Shown here in pieces: positions 1 through 6,440 of a stretch of DNA of 6,463 bases (positions are counted from its first letter, which is position 1; each line of letters opens with the position of its first letter). This DNA comes from Syntrophaceae bacterium. Its GTDB lineage: Bacteria > Desulfobacterota > Syntrophorhabdia > Syntrophorhabdales > WCHB1-27. A program made the translations under genes and the position numbers. The DNA lies in the NCBI GenBank assembly GCA_003165115.1, contig PLSJ01000125.1, positions 329 to 6,791 on the forward strand, given 5' to 3'. Below the pieces are notes generated by a model. The model was not told where the DNA came from. It did not search any database and saw only the letters and a list, made by a program, of their open reading frames with translations.

Positions 1-15
1 GTCTGTCAAAGTGAC

Positions 16-43
16 AACCAGGGATGATAACCAGGGATGATAA
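16..43. repeat. 13-bp tandem duplication, two copies
   Basis: The unit AACCAGGGATGAT occurs at 16-28 and again, identically, at 29-41, and the next two bases (AA) continue the match. It lies in sequence with no supported gene. It looks like a simple tandem duplication. Two copies of a short unit could be paired protein-binding sites, but nothing else in the sequence supports that. Confidence 0.75.
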
Positions 44-111
44 GGAGGCATGACAATCAGGAGCGACAAAAAGCATATGGGGCGGTTGTTTGCAAAAGAT
101 GACCGCACACC

Positions 112-143
112 GTGGCCCCGGAGGGCCGCTTCGTTCCTCTCTT
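112..143 (+). terminator. Terminator-like hairpin with pyrimidine-rich tail
   Basis: GTGGCCC (112-118) pairs with GGGCCGC (123-129) around the tetraloop CGGA. The stem has seven pairs, one of them a T-G wobble. A T/C-rich tail (TTCGTTCCTCTCTT) follows. This has the shape of an intrinsic terminator for a plus-strand gene lying off the left edge, although the tail is interrupted by C and G, so termination may be weak. No reading frame from the left edge runs up to it inside the window, so the gene it would serve is not visible. Confidence 0.35.
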
Positions 144-164
144 ATCGAATCCGTGAAATACGCT

Positions 165-193
165 TTGACAATGTAGTAAAATATGGACAGACT
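165..193 (+). promoter_or_regulatory. Possible promoter for the hicB operon
   Basis: A perfect TTGACA -35 box lies at 165-170. At the standard 17-bp spacing the -10 position (188-193) reads CAGACT, which keeps the A at position 2 and the T at position 6 but matches only three of six bases. A better-looking TAAAAT at 177-182 is too close to this -35 box. Transcription starting near 200 would give a leader of about 25 nt before the hicB start. The -35 is convincing, the -10 is not. Confidence 0.35.
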
Positions 194-225
194 AAAGGAG
201 ATGGCGGCGCAAGGAAAATAAAGGG

Positions 226-471
226 ATGCTGGTCGAATATATACAGAAAGCCGTGGAGCGGGCCGAGTACAAAAGGCTCGAAGATGGAACCTGGTTTGTC
301 GAAATTCCTGGATTCGAGGGCGTCTGGGCTAACGGGAAATCAGTCGAGGAGTGCCGGAAAGAGCTGATCGAGGTATTGGAAGAGTGGCTTTTCCTCAAGA
401 TACAGGACAAAGACCCCGTTCCAGTCGTTGACGGTATCTCTTTGGCGGTGAAACCCATAAAGGCAGCCTGA
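226..471 (+). CDS. hicB: HicB-family antitoxin (type II toxin-antitoxin), 81 aa
   Basis: This is a small antitoxin of the HicB-like family, which normally binds and blocks the HicA mRNA-interfering toxin. The protein has the family pattern: an N-terminal strand and helix (MLVEYIQKAVERAEYKRL), an acidic turn leading to an IPGFEGVWANG segment (about residues 27-37), then a helix containing CRKELIEVLEEWL (about 43-55). It ends at residue 81, so it is the short form carrying only the HicB-like fold, with no separate C-terminal ribbon-helix-helix or helix-turn-helix domain. The ATG at 226 is the first in-frame start after an in-frame TAA at 193-195. AAGGA at 211-215 is a usable but distant ribosome-binding site. 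The stop overlaps the ATG of a truncated hicA by one base (TGATG), the usual coupling in hicB-hicA pairs. With its toxin partner broken, it may be an orphan antitoxin. Family assignment is firm; present function is uncertain. Confidence 0.85.
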   Translation: MLVEYIQKAVERAEYKRLEDGTWFVEIPGFEGVWANGKSVEECRKELIEVLEEWLFLKIQDKDPVPVVDGISLAVKPIKAA

Positions 472-551
472 TGCCCGACGAAATCGTGTCGAGAAAGGTG
501 CTTATCAGGAAACTGAGGTCACCGGCAAGGCACGTCTGTTATTTACTTTAA
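471..551 (+). pseudogene. hicA: Truncated hicA-type toxin remnant (26 codons)
   Basis: An ATG overlapping the hicB stop opens a 26-codon frame whose first 16 residues, MPDEIVSRKVLIRKLR, match the usual HicA N-terminus (SRKxLIRxLR). HicA proteins are commonly about 60-80 residues and continue with a G-F-x3-GGKH segment that holds the catalytic histidine. Here the resemblance stops after the KLR segment, the glycine-rich and histidine part is missing, and the frame ends at a TAA (549-551) inside the first copy of a repeat element beginning at 540. I read the other two plus-strand frames past the break and found no HicA-like continuation, so this is a truncation rather than a simple frameshift. 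The product should be inactive as a toxin. The identification rests on a short stretch plus its position directly after hicB. Confidence 0.6.
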
Positions 552-580
552 GTTCTTAAGAGCGTCCCTATTGACCCCCC
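540..580 (+). repeat. Interspersed repeat, copy 1
   Basis: TATTTACTTT (540-549) is followed by AAGTT, then CTTAAGAGCGTCCC (555-568) and a C-rich end. It shares this layout with a second copy at 611-648, except that copy 2 lacks the five bases AAGTT. The first bases form the end of the truncated hicA frame and supply its stop codon. Within it TTAAG-TT-CTTAA (548-559) is a small palindrome. Repeats of this look are, from memory, common as short interspersed elements in deltaproteobacterial genomes, sometimes near REP-associated transposases. No transposase is present here. Confidence 0.6.
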
Positions 581-610
581 TTGGTAATGATTACGGCAAC
601 TTGCAAAACA

Positions 611-648
611 TATTTACTTTCTTAAGAACGTCCCCTTTGTCCCGCCCC
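611..648 (+). repeat. Interspersed repeat, copy 2
   Basis: TATTTACTTT (611-620) joins directly to CTTAAGAACGTCCC (621-634) and then CTTTGTCCCGCCCC. It is the same orientation as copy 1, 71 bp further on. It lies about 35 bp beyond the res stop codon, so the two copies occupy the junction between the broken hicA and the convergent res gene. The roughly 30 bp between the copies includes an 11-bp near-palindrome, GTAATGATTAC (584-594). Confidence 0.6.
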
Positions 649-682
649 TGAAGGGCTTCTTTGACCATGGGGAAATTCATAC

Positions 683-3304
683 TTACGAATGGGGTTCCAT
701 CTTTGCCTTTATCGCTTGAAAATCCCTGCCTTTCGGCATGACAAAGAGACAGCTTCCGTCGCTGCGTTTTTCCCAAAGCTCCCCGAGCGCGCGTTTTTCC
801 CGAGAGTCATCATCGCTCCAGCGGTCTTCCCCTTTGTACTCTACAACTAGGTATCGCCCGTCATTAAGAAGGCATACGAAATCCGGGTAAAACTTGTCGG
901 TTGTGGTTTGCAGCCAGAATGAATGACGCTCCCGACGTTCTATGTTCCGAACCCAAAACTTGACTTCGGACAGCGTATCGAGAAATACCGCGCAATCGTA
1001 TTCTTCCCCGCTGTCCTTCATGTTGCCGACTTCCTGGTAATAATGCTTCGAAAATTCATGGCTGCCTTGATAACGGGTGTTGTACGGGTATTCAAGAGGG
1101 TTGAAGGAAAAACAAGATTCGGGTGTCACGACAAGGGGTGTTTCGCAGTCGGGAAGCAAGAGACTCTGATAGGCGTGGTTATGTGCTTGCCGCCTATGCT
1201 TTTCTATCTTGTCCGCCACTCTCTGCCGCAATGTGTATTTATCATGAAAGAGCTGGCCGAGACTGAAGTTCCGTTCATCGATAAGGCAATGCACGAGGGC
1301 CGTTAAAAACGGTCCCGACTCCGAAGGGGGAATGTCCCTATGAGGAATCGTGGTGTCGAGCCAGTAGACTAAACCGGCCACTGTTTGTGTTTGGTCCATG
1401 GGAAACAACGTCATCGTCTCATTCAGGTTGGTGATGAATCGTCTCGCAAGCCTTCCCACGTCCGATACGTCGATCTCTACCACCGTACCGTCAAACTGCT
1501 TTGCCGAATATTCCGCCTCCATCAAAGTAGGATCACGTCTGGAAAGCTCCCACGGCATTTCGAGGAAATGAGTTTCCTCGAAAGCTTCGAATAATTCCCC
1601 CTGTCTGATGGAGAGTACAGGAACGCTAAAGGACTCCCCGCGTTCGGCGGGTGACTTTGCTTGCTCTATCGGAAGTCCACGGGTTTTTCGGTATACCCGT
1701 TCAACGCTGGCCTTTCCTTCCGGGGTTCCGAAGCATTGTTGCAGGGTGTATTTTTCTTTCTCCTCCATGACCCCGCTAAAGGTAATCTCGCCTTTCTCGT
1801 TATCATATCTTACCTTTCCCGCGATTTCCGGCGGTAAGCTTTCCAGGTTCGGGGTTTCCGGTACGGGTTCACTCGTCTTTGTCCAGAACTCTGCAAGCCC
1901 TCCCTGAGATTTTTCGGGAAGTTTTGTAATCAGGTCTTTCGCCTCTTGGCGGTTAAACCCGTTCTGAACCAAGGCATCTTCAAGGGCGTTTGCCGCTTCG
2001 ATAAAGTTGCGGGAAGCAGCGAAAGCATAGGACATGTTCAATTCTTCGTTTTGTTTACGCTGTGCCTTCGGCAGCCGCATTATCCGCCCTAAAATCTGTT
2101 CCACGGCCGTCGAAGACCGCATTTCCGCAACGGAACAGAGCACATAGGCAAAGGGGCAATCCCACCCCTCCTTGAGGGCATATACGGTGATGATATAACG
2201 GATTTTGCAGGATGGATCTGAAAGGTTTATCCCTTCAAGTCCTTTATCGGTCCCTGTAGCGCGCCGCACCTGATCTGCGGGAATGGAGAAATCTTCCAAA
2301 AGGCATTGCTCTACCGCCTCCACCGTCAAAGTGTCGTGGGTCTGATTTTTTGGCTGAGCCTGAAACAGCAAAATCGGACGGATGTACTCACCAGTGGCCC
2401 GCCGCTCCCCTATTGCCATTTCCTCAAGATGCTTTCTGAGCGCGATAGCATCGCCTATAAGCTCTTTCCAATCGGGGCGCGTCTCCAGGCGGATGGGAAG
2501 TTTTATCATCTGGTCCGCCTTCAGCTCCGCCGCTGACACGGAATGCAGCACGTTACTGGGGTTATTTTCAGTGTCCGGCGTGGCGGTAAACTCAATGATG
2601 CAGGAGGGATTGAACCGGGCCAAGGTATCAAAGGAAAGCGGCGTCCGGGCGTTATGAGCTTCGTCAACAATCACTATGGGGCGGTGCAGGCGCAGCACGT
2701 TAGCCAAGGATGAAACGGGCTTTCCGTCAGAGTATTTTTCCAGGGAATCGAGCAAGGCCGGATCAACGCCGCTGAAATGGTCCATGAGCGCCCCGGATTG
2801 TTCATACACCTTTCGTCCTTCGGTCTCCTCTACCCGGAAAGCTTGCACAGTGGCAACGATAACGGTCGTCCCGGTGATAAGGGCCGGGCGAGTGACATAC
2901 AGCGCCTCCTGAATGGACAGAACGGAAACGGAAGATAAGGTTTCCTCAAGGGCCTTTCTGTAGGGGTGAGTCCGATCTTTCAGCGCGTCAATGGTCTGTT
3001 CTTTGATCGCGTTCGACGGGACAAGCCAGAGCACGACGGGGCAATCAGCATGGAGCAAGTCATTAGCCGCAACGCTGATGGAATGGCACGCGACGAATGT
3101 TTTTCCCCCTCCCGTGGGGATTCGTAAGCAGACATAGGGAAGACCGGGAAGTTCTTTGACTTCTCTATAAGGAATGCCGGTTCCAAATATTTGCCGGGTA
3201 ACATCATAATAGGCGGTGTTTGCGTCGCCGAATTGCAGACAGGCGCGGAAGTAGAGTCTCAAAGCATCCAGGGCGCGGGTTTGATATTCTTTTAGGGTGA
3301 GCAT
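683..3304 (-). CDS. res: Type III-like restriction enzyme subunit Res (helicase-nuclease), 873 aa
   Basis: This is the restriction subunit of a two-gene Type III-like system: an ATP-driven SF2 motor with a C-terminal nuclease that acts with Mod on unmodified DNA in the cytoplasm. The motor motifs are in order: Walker A PTGGGKT (63-69), motif Ia LVPSN (94-98), DEAH box (214-217), TATP (240-243), an ALKEGWDCP motif V (376-384) and QILGRIMR motif VI (403-410). Near the C-terminus PD (807-808) and E-Y-K (822-824) form a clear PD-ExK nuclease signature within a predicted beta hairpin. No key residue is missing and the length is normal for the family, so it looks intact. The ATG overlaps the mod stop (TAATG), with GAGGG about eight bases upstream inside the end of mod, so translation is probably coupled. 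Transcription should come from upstream of mod; no separate promoter was seen. It runs convergently toward the hicB/hicA remnant. The distinction from a stand-alone SF2 helicase-nuclease rests on the adjacent mod. Confidence 0.92.
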   Translation of the reverse strand: MLTLKEYQTRALDALRLYFRACLQFGDANTAYYDVTRQIFGTGIPYREVKELPGLPYVCLRIPTGGGKTFVACHSISVAANDLLHADCPVVLWLVPSNAIKEQTIDALKDRTHPYRKALEETLSSVSVLSIQEALYVTRPALITGTTVIVATVQAFRVEETEGRKVYEQSGALMDHFSGVDPALLDSLEKYSDGKPVSSLANVLRLHRPIVIVDEAHNARTPLSFDTLARFNPSCIIEFTATPDTENNPSNVLHSVSAAELKADQMIKLPIRLETRPDWKELIGDAIALRKHLEEMAIGERRATGEYIRPILLFQAQPKNQTHDTLTVEAVEQCLLEDFSIPADQVRRATGTDKGLEGINLSDPSCKIRYIITVYALKEGWDCPFAYVLCSVAEMRSSTAVEQILGRIMRLPKAQRKQNEELNMSYAFAASRNFIEAANALEDALVQNGFNRQEAKDLITKLPEKSQGGLAEFWTKTSEPVPETPNLESLPPEIAGKVRYDNEKGEITFSGVMEEKEKYTLQQCFGTPEGKASVERVYRKTRGLPIEQAKSPAERGESFSVPVLSIRQGELFEAFEETHFLEMPWELSRRDPTLMEAEYSAKQFDGTVVEIDVSDVGRLARRFITNLNETMTLFPMDQTQTVAGLVYWLDTTIPHRDIPPSESGPFLTALVHCLIDERNFSLGQLFHDKYTLRQRVADKIEKHRRQAHNHAYQSLLLPDCETPLVVTPESCFSFNPLEYPYNTRYQGSHEFSKHYYQEVGNMKDSGEEYDCAVFLDTLSEVKFWVRNIERRERHSFWLQTTTDKFYPDFVCLLNDGRYLVVEYKGEDRWSDDDSREKRALGELWEKRSDGSCLFVMPKGRDFQAIKAKMEPHS

Positions 3305-4890
3305 TATGAGACCCTCACTTCATAGGGAACTTGCCGGAAAATGATATTTTCACGTCTGAGTCTTTCCGGGCTTATCCGGCAGCCGTTCCCATAAATGATC
3401 CGCGTTCCCACGTGGGCCGGAAGTGAAGCCAGAATTTCACGGGTAAGCACGTTTCCGCCGTGTACCGATTTATCCCGCAATATTCCGTTGAAGAGCAGAT
3501 ACACGGCGACGCTGTTTACTGTACCGAGTAGGGGCGTTCTTAGCTCCGTATCTTGGGGTAACGGCTCACCCGTGGCGATGAAGAAGACGTGGTGGGCAAG
3601 GTCCCGAAAGGTTACTGCTTCAGATATCTGGCCTTCAGAACTGAAAAGCGGTTCCCCAAGTTCACAGAAGCGAAAACCGCCATCTAACGGCTGAAAGTTC
3701 TTGTAACCTTCAATGCAACGAGTTAACCGAAGAGCTGTGGCTACCCGACACAAATTCTTGTCCATTTCTGCAAGAATAAAGCGGCGCTTGCCACCGTCTT
3801 CCTTGTTCAATGTCAAAACGGCTTGCCCTGTAGTTCCGCTGCCCGCAAATGAATCAAGGATAAGTGAATCCTTATCGGTCGCTATTTGAAGAATCCGTTT
3901 GATAAGTCGGGTCGGTTTAGGTGTATCAAAGGCGGTTTGCGAGTCCAGCAATGAAATAATTTCTTTTCTGGCTTCATCGGTGTGTCCTGTCTCCTCATGC
4001 GGCCACCATGTCCAAGGTACAATTCCTTCGGCATCTTTCAAGAAATGGATACGCCTTGGAACCCCGTCACCATCTTTTCCGAAATGCATCCGATTATCGG
4101 ATAGAAGCCTCTTATATTCAGATTCAATTACCTTCCAGCACGAGCCTTCCGGCGGCAAATGACGTCTCCCATTCGGGGCGATAATTTCATACATCTGATT
4201 CGGTCTGTAACCTTGAGCCGTTAACGAAACTGTTTGCCATGGCCCTCTGGGGTCATTGTTTGGGTTCTTGTACAGCTTTTTCTGTTTTTCGCTCAACGGC
4301 AACTTATTCCTTACTGCCTTGAAGCGTTCAGGATCGACGGCATACACCATTAGGTATTCGTGGGAATCACCTATTGCTTCCCGATTTTCACGAGAATAAC
4401 GCTTCTGCCAGACATTGCAAGCAATGAACTGTTGGCGGCCGAATATTTCATCCATTAGATAACGAAGAGAGGCAACTTCTGAATCATCAATGGAAATCCA
4501 CATTGAACCATCTGGATGCAGAAATTCCTTTAAGAGGGCGAGGCGGGGATACATCATGCAGAGCCATTTATCATGGCGAGACAGGTCTTCGGCTTCCTTC
4601 CCCACTACGTTACCGAGCCATGCCCGCATTTCGGGACTATTCACGTTGTCGTTGTAAACCCAATTCTCATTGCCGGTATTGTAAGGAGGGTCTATGTAAA
4701 TACACTTTACCTGCCCGGCATAGTAGGGAAGCAGGGCTTTCAGGGCTGTCAGATTATCCCCCTGCACCAGAAGGTTCCCGCTGCCCGATTCCCCGACCGA
4801 CAATTCGTCGTTGCTCTTCAGCAGATGGAACGGCACCTGCTTGTGGTGCCCCACAACCGCCTTCTTCCCTATCCAATCAAGCGTCGGCAT
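3304..4890 (-). CDS. mod: Type III-like DNA adenine methyltransferase subunit Mod, 528 aa
   Basis: This is the modification subunit, which transfers a methyl group from S-adenosylmethionine to adenine N6 and supplies sequence recognition for the Mod-Res complex. Motif order is that of a beta-class enzyme: the catalytic DPPYNTG (67-73) comes first, and the AdoMet-binding DSFAGSGTTG (346-355) comes near the middle, followed by FILAEMD (371-377). The stretch between them (about 195-300) is the likely target-recognition region. The C-terminal part (about 405-528) is the extension I recall from Mod proteins that partner this kind of Res. At 528 residues it is shorter than EcoP15I Mod (about 640), but start and end look complete. 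The ATG at 4890 has a strong GGAGGG seven bases upstream. A nearby upstream ATG (4905-4903) meets an in-frame stop after four codons, so it is not the start. No long simple-sequence repeat of the phase-variation kind was noticed. Confidence 0.93.
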   Translation of the reverse strand: MPTLDWIGKKAVVGHHKQVPFHLLKSNDELSVGESGSGNLLVQGDNLTALKALLPYYAGQVKCIYIDPPYNTGNENWVYNDNVNSPEMRAWLGNVVGKEAEDLSRHDKWLCMMYPRLALLKEFLHPDGSMWISIDDSEVASLRYLMDEIFGRQQFIACNVWQKRYSRENREAIGDSHEYLMVYAVDPERFKAVRNKLPLSEKQKKLYKNPNNDPRGPWQTVSLTAQGYRPNQMYEIIAPNGRRHLPPEGSCWKVIESEYKRLLSDNRMHFGKDGDGVPRRIHFLKDAEGIVPWTWWPHEETGHTDEARKEIISLLDSQTAFDTPKPTRLIKRILQIATDKDSLILDSFAGSGTTGQAVLTLNKEDGGKRRFILAEMDKNLCRVATALRLTRCIEGYKNFQPLDGGFRFCELGEPLFSSEGQISEAVTFRDLAHHVFFIATGEPLPQDTELRTPLLGTVNSVAVYLLFNGILRDKSVHGGNVLTREILASLPAHVGTRIIYGNGCRISPERLRRENIIFRQVPYEVRVS

Positions 4891-4921
4891 TTATCTACCC
4901 TCCATACTGTGACGCTGTAGG

Positions 4922-4951
4922 ATAATAGCAGGAATAGGTTCATGTTGTCAT
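4922..4951 (-). promoter_or_regulatory. Probable mod-res operon promoter
   Basis: On the minus strand ATGACA (4951-4946) and TATTAT (4927-4922) are separated by 18 bp, each matching the sigma-70 consensus at five of six positions. They sit just upstream of the GGAGGG-ATG of mod, which would give a short leader. An inverted GTTCA/TGAAC pair (4938-4942 and 4955-4959) overlaps the -35 region and could be an operator, but five bases per arm is weak evidence. This half of the intergenic region is AT-rich, unlike the pfkA-proximal half. Confidence 0.45.
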
Positions 4952-4993
4952 TATTGAACTTCTTTGTGGTAAGGATATTCGCCGTGCCGTGAC

Positions 4994-5100
4994 GCCCGGT
5001 GCCCTGGCGGTCGCGGGGTTTATAAGGCCGCAAACGCCAGGGCGTATGTGAGGACCCGGACCCGCCCCGGCGACCGCGCCAGGCGCAAAAAGCACCCGGC
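4994..5100. repeat. GC-rich imperfect inverted repeat with competing pairings
   Basis: Left arm 4994-5018 and right arm 5065-5100 are imperfect reverse complements. GCGGTCGC (5007-5014) pairs exactly with GCGACCGC (5070-5077), flanked by GGGG/CCCC (5015-5018, 5065-5068), CCTGG/CCAGG (5003-5007, 5079-5083) and GCCCGGTGC/GCACCCGGC (8 of 9), with small bulges. Some of these pairings reuse the same bases, so they cannot all form at once. A shorter alternative hairpin lies inside: GCCCTGGCG (5001-5009) with CGCCAGGGC (5035-5043), perfect over nine pairs, plus GCGG/CCGC (5013-5016, 5028-5031). The two folds share the left arm and exclude each other. It could be a dispersed repeat, a leader structure upstream of pfkA, or a folded RNA. 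I do not know which. Confidence 0.6.
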
Positions 5101-5111
5101 CCCCAAAAAAA

Positions 5112-5141
5112 TCTTGCAATGTGGCATTTAATGATGCAAGA
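5112..5141. repeat. Small inverted repeat just upstream of pfkA
   Basis: TCTTGCA (5112-5118) and TGCAAGA (5135-5141) are a perfect seven-base inverted repeat with a 16-base spacer, ending nine bases before the preferred pfkA ATG at 5151. It could be an operator-like site or a hairpin in the leader. No T-run follows, so it is not a terminator. If translation started at the alternative GTG (5121), the repeat would straddle the start. Confidence 0.45.
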
Positions 5142-5150
5142 CTACTACCT

Positions 5151-6440
5151 ATGCAAAAGGAAGTGCTTGCACTTGTAGTTGGAGGGGGACCGGCGCCGGG
5201 GATCAATGGCGTCATCAGCTCGGCCACGATCGAGGCGGCTAATGCGGGCGTCGATGTGGTCGGTATCGTGGGCGGCTTCAAAACCCTGTTCGAGGGCCGG
5301 GAAAGCGATATCAGGCGCCTTACGATAGACGACGTCTCGCGGCTCCACACGCAGGGTGGGTCGATCCTGAAGACGTCGCGCGGTTACCCGGACAACGCGC
5401 TGGAGCAATTCCAGGTGATGCTGTCGACTATCAGGCGGCTCGGCATCGATTACCTCATCACCATAGGGGGAGAAGGCACGCTCTTTATGGCGAACTGGAT
5501 CTACAAAGAGGCGAAGGGTTCCGTAAAAGTCGTCCATGTGCCGAAGACGATAGATAACGACATCCCCCTGCCCGGCGGGCTCGCGACATTCGGCTACGAG
5601 ACGGCGCGCCACCTGGGCGTGCATATCGTGACAAATCTCATGGAAGACGCCCGGACAGCGGGCAGATGGTACCTCGTCACGACGATGGGCAGACACGCGG
5701 GCCATCTCGCGCTGGGGATAGGGAAAGCGGCGGGGGCCACCCTCACCCTGATCCCCGAAGAATTCGGAAGTACGGTCTGCGCGAACCAGATCGCCGACGT
5801 GCTCACGGGCTCCATCATAAAAAGGCTCTGCATGGGGAAGGACCACGGCGTCGCGGTGCTTGCCGAAGGCATATCCGAAAAGGTAATCCTCGATGGCGAC
5901 AACGGCGGCGAGGCAATGGAAAAGGACGATATGGGCCGGGTGCGCCTCTCCGAGCTTCCCCTGGGCGAGATGCTGAAGAGGATGTGCAGGAAAAGCCTGG
6001 AGTCATCGGGCCTGAAGGTGACCATCGTCACCAAGAATATCGGCTACGAATTGAGGGCCGCCGCCCCCATCCCTTTCGATGTGGAGTACACGAGGAACCT
6101 CGGATACGGCGCTGTCCGTTTTCTCCTGGGCGGTGGAACGGGCTCGACCATAATCGCCGACGAACACGCTATTCAGGCCATACCCTTCTCGGAGTTTATC
6201 GACGAATCGGGCAAGAGCAAGATACGGAGGGTCGACACCCAGTCGCAGATATACCACGTAGCCAGAAAGTATATGATCAGGCTGGAACCGGAGGACTTCC
6301 AGGGGAAGCAGCTCCGGCTGCTCGCCGAGACGGCCCATCTCGACCCCGAGCAGTTTCTTGCCAGGTTCGCCGGCGTCAACGGGTGCGAGCTTCCGCTACA
6401 GCCGACAAAGTATGACGGACCTTCCCTCACCATCCTCTGA
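5151..6440 (+). CDS. pfkA: 6-phosphofructokinase family enzyme (ATP or PPi donor uncertain), 429 aa
   Basis: The enzyme phosphorylates fructose 6-phosphate to fructose 1,6-bisphosphate in glycolysis, or works reversibly if it uses pyrophosphate. Family motifs in order: glycine-rich GGGPAPGIN near the N-terminus (11-19), GGEGT (106-110) at the metal and phosphodonor site, PKTIDND (131-137) with the catalytic TID Asp135, MGRHAG (179-184) for substrate contact, IPEEF (201-205), and GYELRAAAPIPFD (298-310), which should carry the arginine for the sugar phosphate. Length of 429 fits the longer PPi-type or mixed clade rather than the 320-residue E. coli type. Two features conflict on the donor: Lys132 in PKTIDND is usual in PPi enzymes, while Gly109 is usual in ATP enzymes. 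Glu108 replaces the normal Asp. The ATG at 5151 puts the conserved first strand at the N-terminus; an in-frame GTG at 5121 would add ten residues. Neither has a clear Shine-Dalgarno. It is much richer in GC than mod-res and reads as resident. Confidence 0.9.
   Translation: MQKEVLALVVGGGPAPGINGVISSATIEAANAGVDVVGIVGGFKTLFEGRESDIRRLTIDDVSRLHTQGGSILKTSRGYPDNALEQFQVMLSTIRRLGIDYLITIGGEGTLFMANWIYKEAKGSVKVVHVPKTIDNDIPLPGGLATFGYETARHLGVHIVTNLMEDARTAGRWYLVTTMGRHAGHLALGIGKAAGATLTLIPEEFGSTVCANQIADVLTGSIIKRLCMGKDHGVAVLAEGISEKVILDGDNGGEAMEKDDMGRVRLSELPLGEMLKRMCRKSLESSGLKVTIVTKNIGYELRAAAPIPFDVEYTRNLGYGAVRFLLGGGTGSTIIADEHAIQAIPFSEFIDESGKSKIRRVDTQSQIYHVARKYMIRLEPEDFQGKQLRLLAETAHLDPEQFLARFAGVNGCELPLQPTKYDGPSLTIL

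Noticed and set aside
50..367. 105-codon plus-strand reading frame overlapping hicB in another frame
   Set aside because: It resembles no family I know, its ribosome-site purines abut the ATG with one base between, and its second half lies out of frame across the convincing hicB gene.
644..662. Small GCCC/GGGC hairpin followed by TTCTTTG as a terminator of the hic operon
   Set aside because: Only four base pairs and a broken T-run; too weak to annotate. On the minus strand it has no T-run after it for res.
591..776. 61-codon minus-strand frame over the end of res and repeat copy 2
   Set aside because: It overlaps the res C-terminus in another frame, and its last residues are just a translation of the repeat.
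3304..4890. Phase-variable simple-sequence repeat in mod, as in some Type III systems
   Set aside because: No long di- to pentanucleotide tract was seen in the gene or directly upstream.
4503..4925. 140-codon plus-strand frame antisense to the mod 5' end
   Set aside because: Shadow of mod; the minus-strand protein carries DPPYNTG and a strong ribosome-binding site.
4940..5350. Minus-strand frame reading through the GC-rich hairpin into pfkA
   Set aside because: Low-complexity G/P/A-rich translation of GC-rich DNA, antisense to the start of pfkA, with no family resemblance.
5145..5846. 233-codon minus-strand frame antisense to pfkA
   Set aside because: Arg/Asp/His-rich shadow typical of the antisense frame of a GC-rich gene; pfkA itself has all the family motifs.
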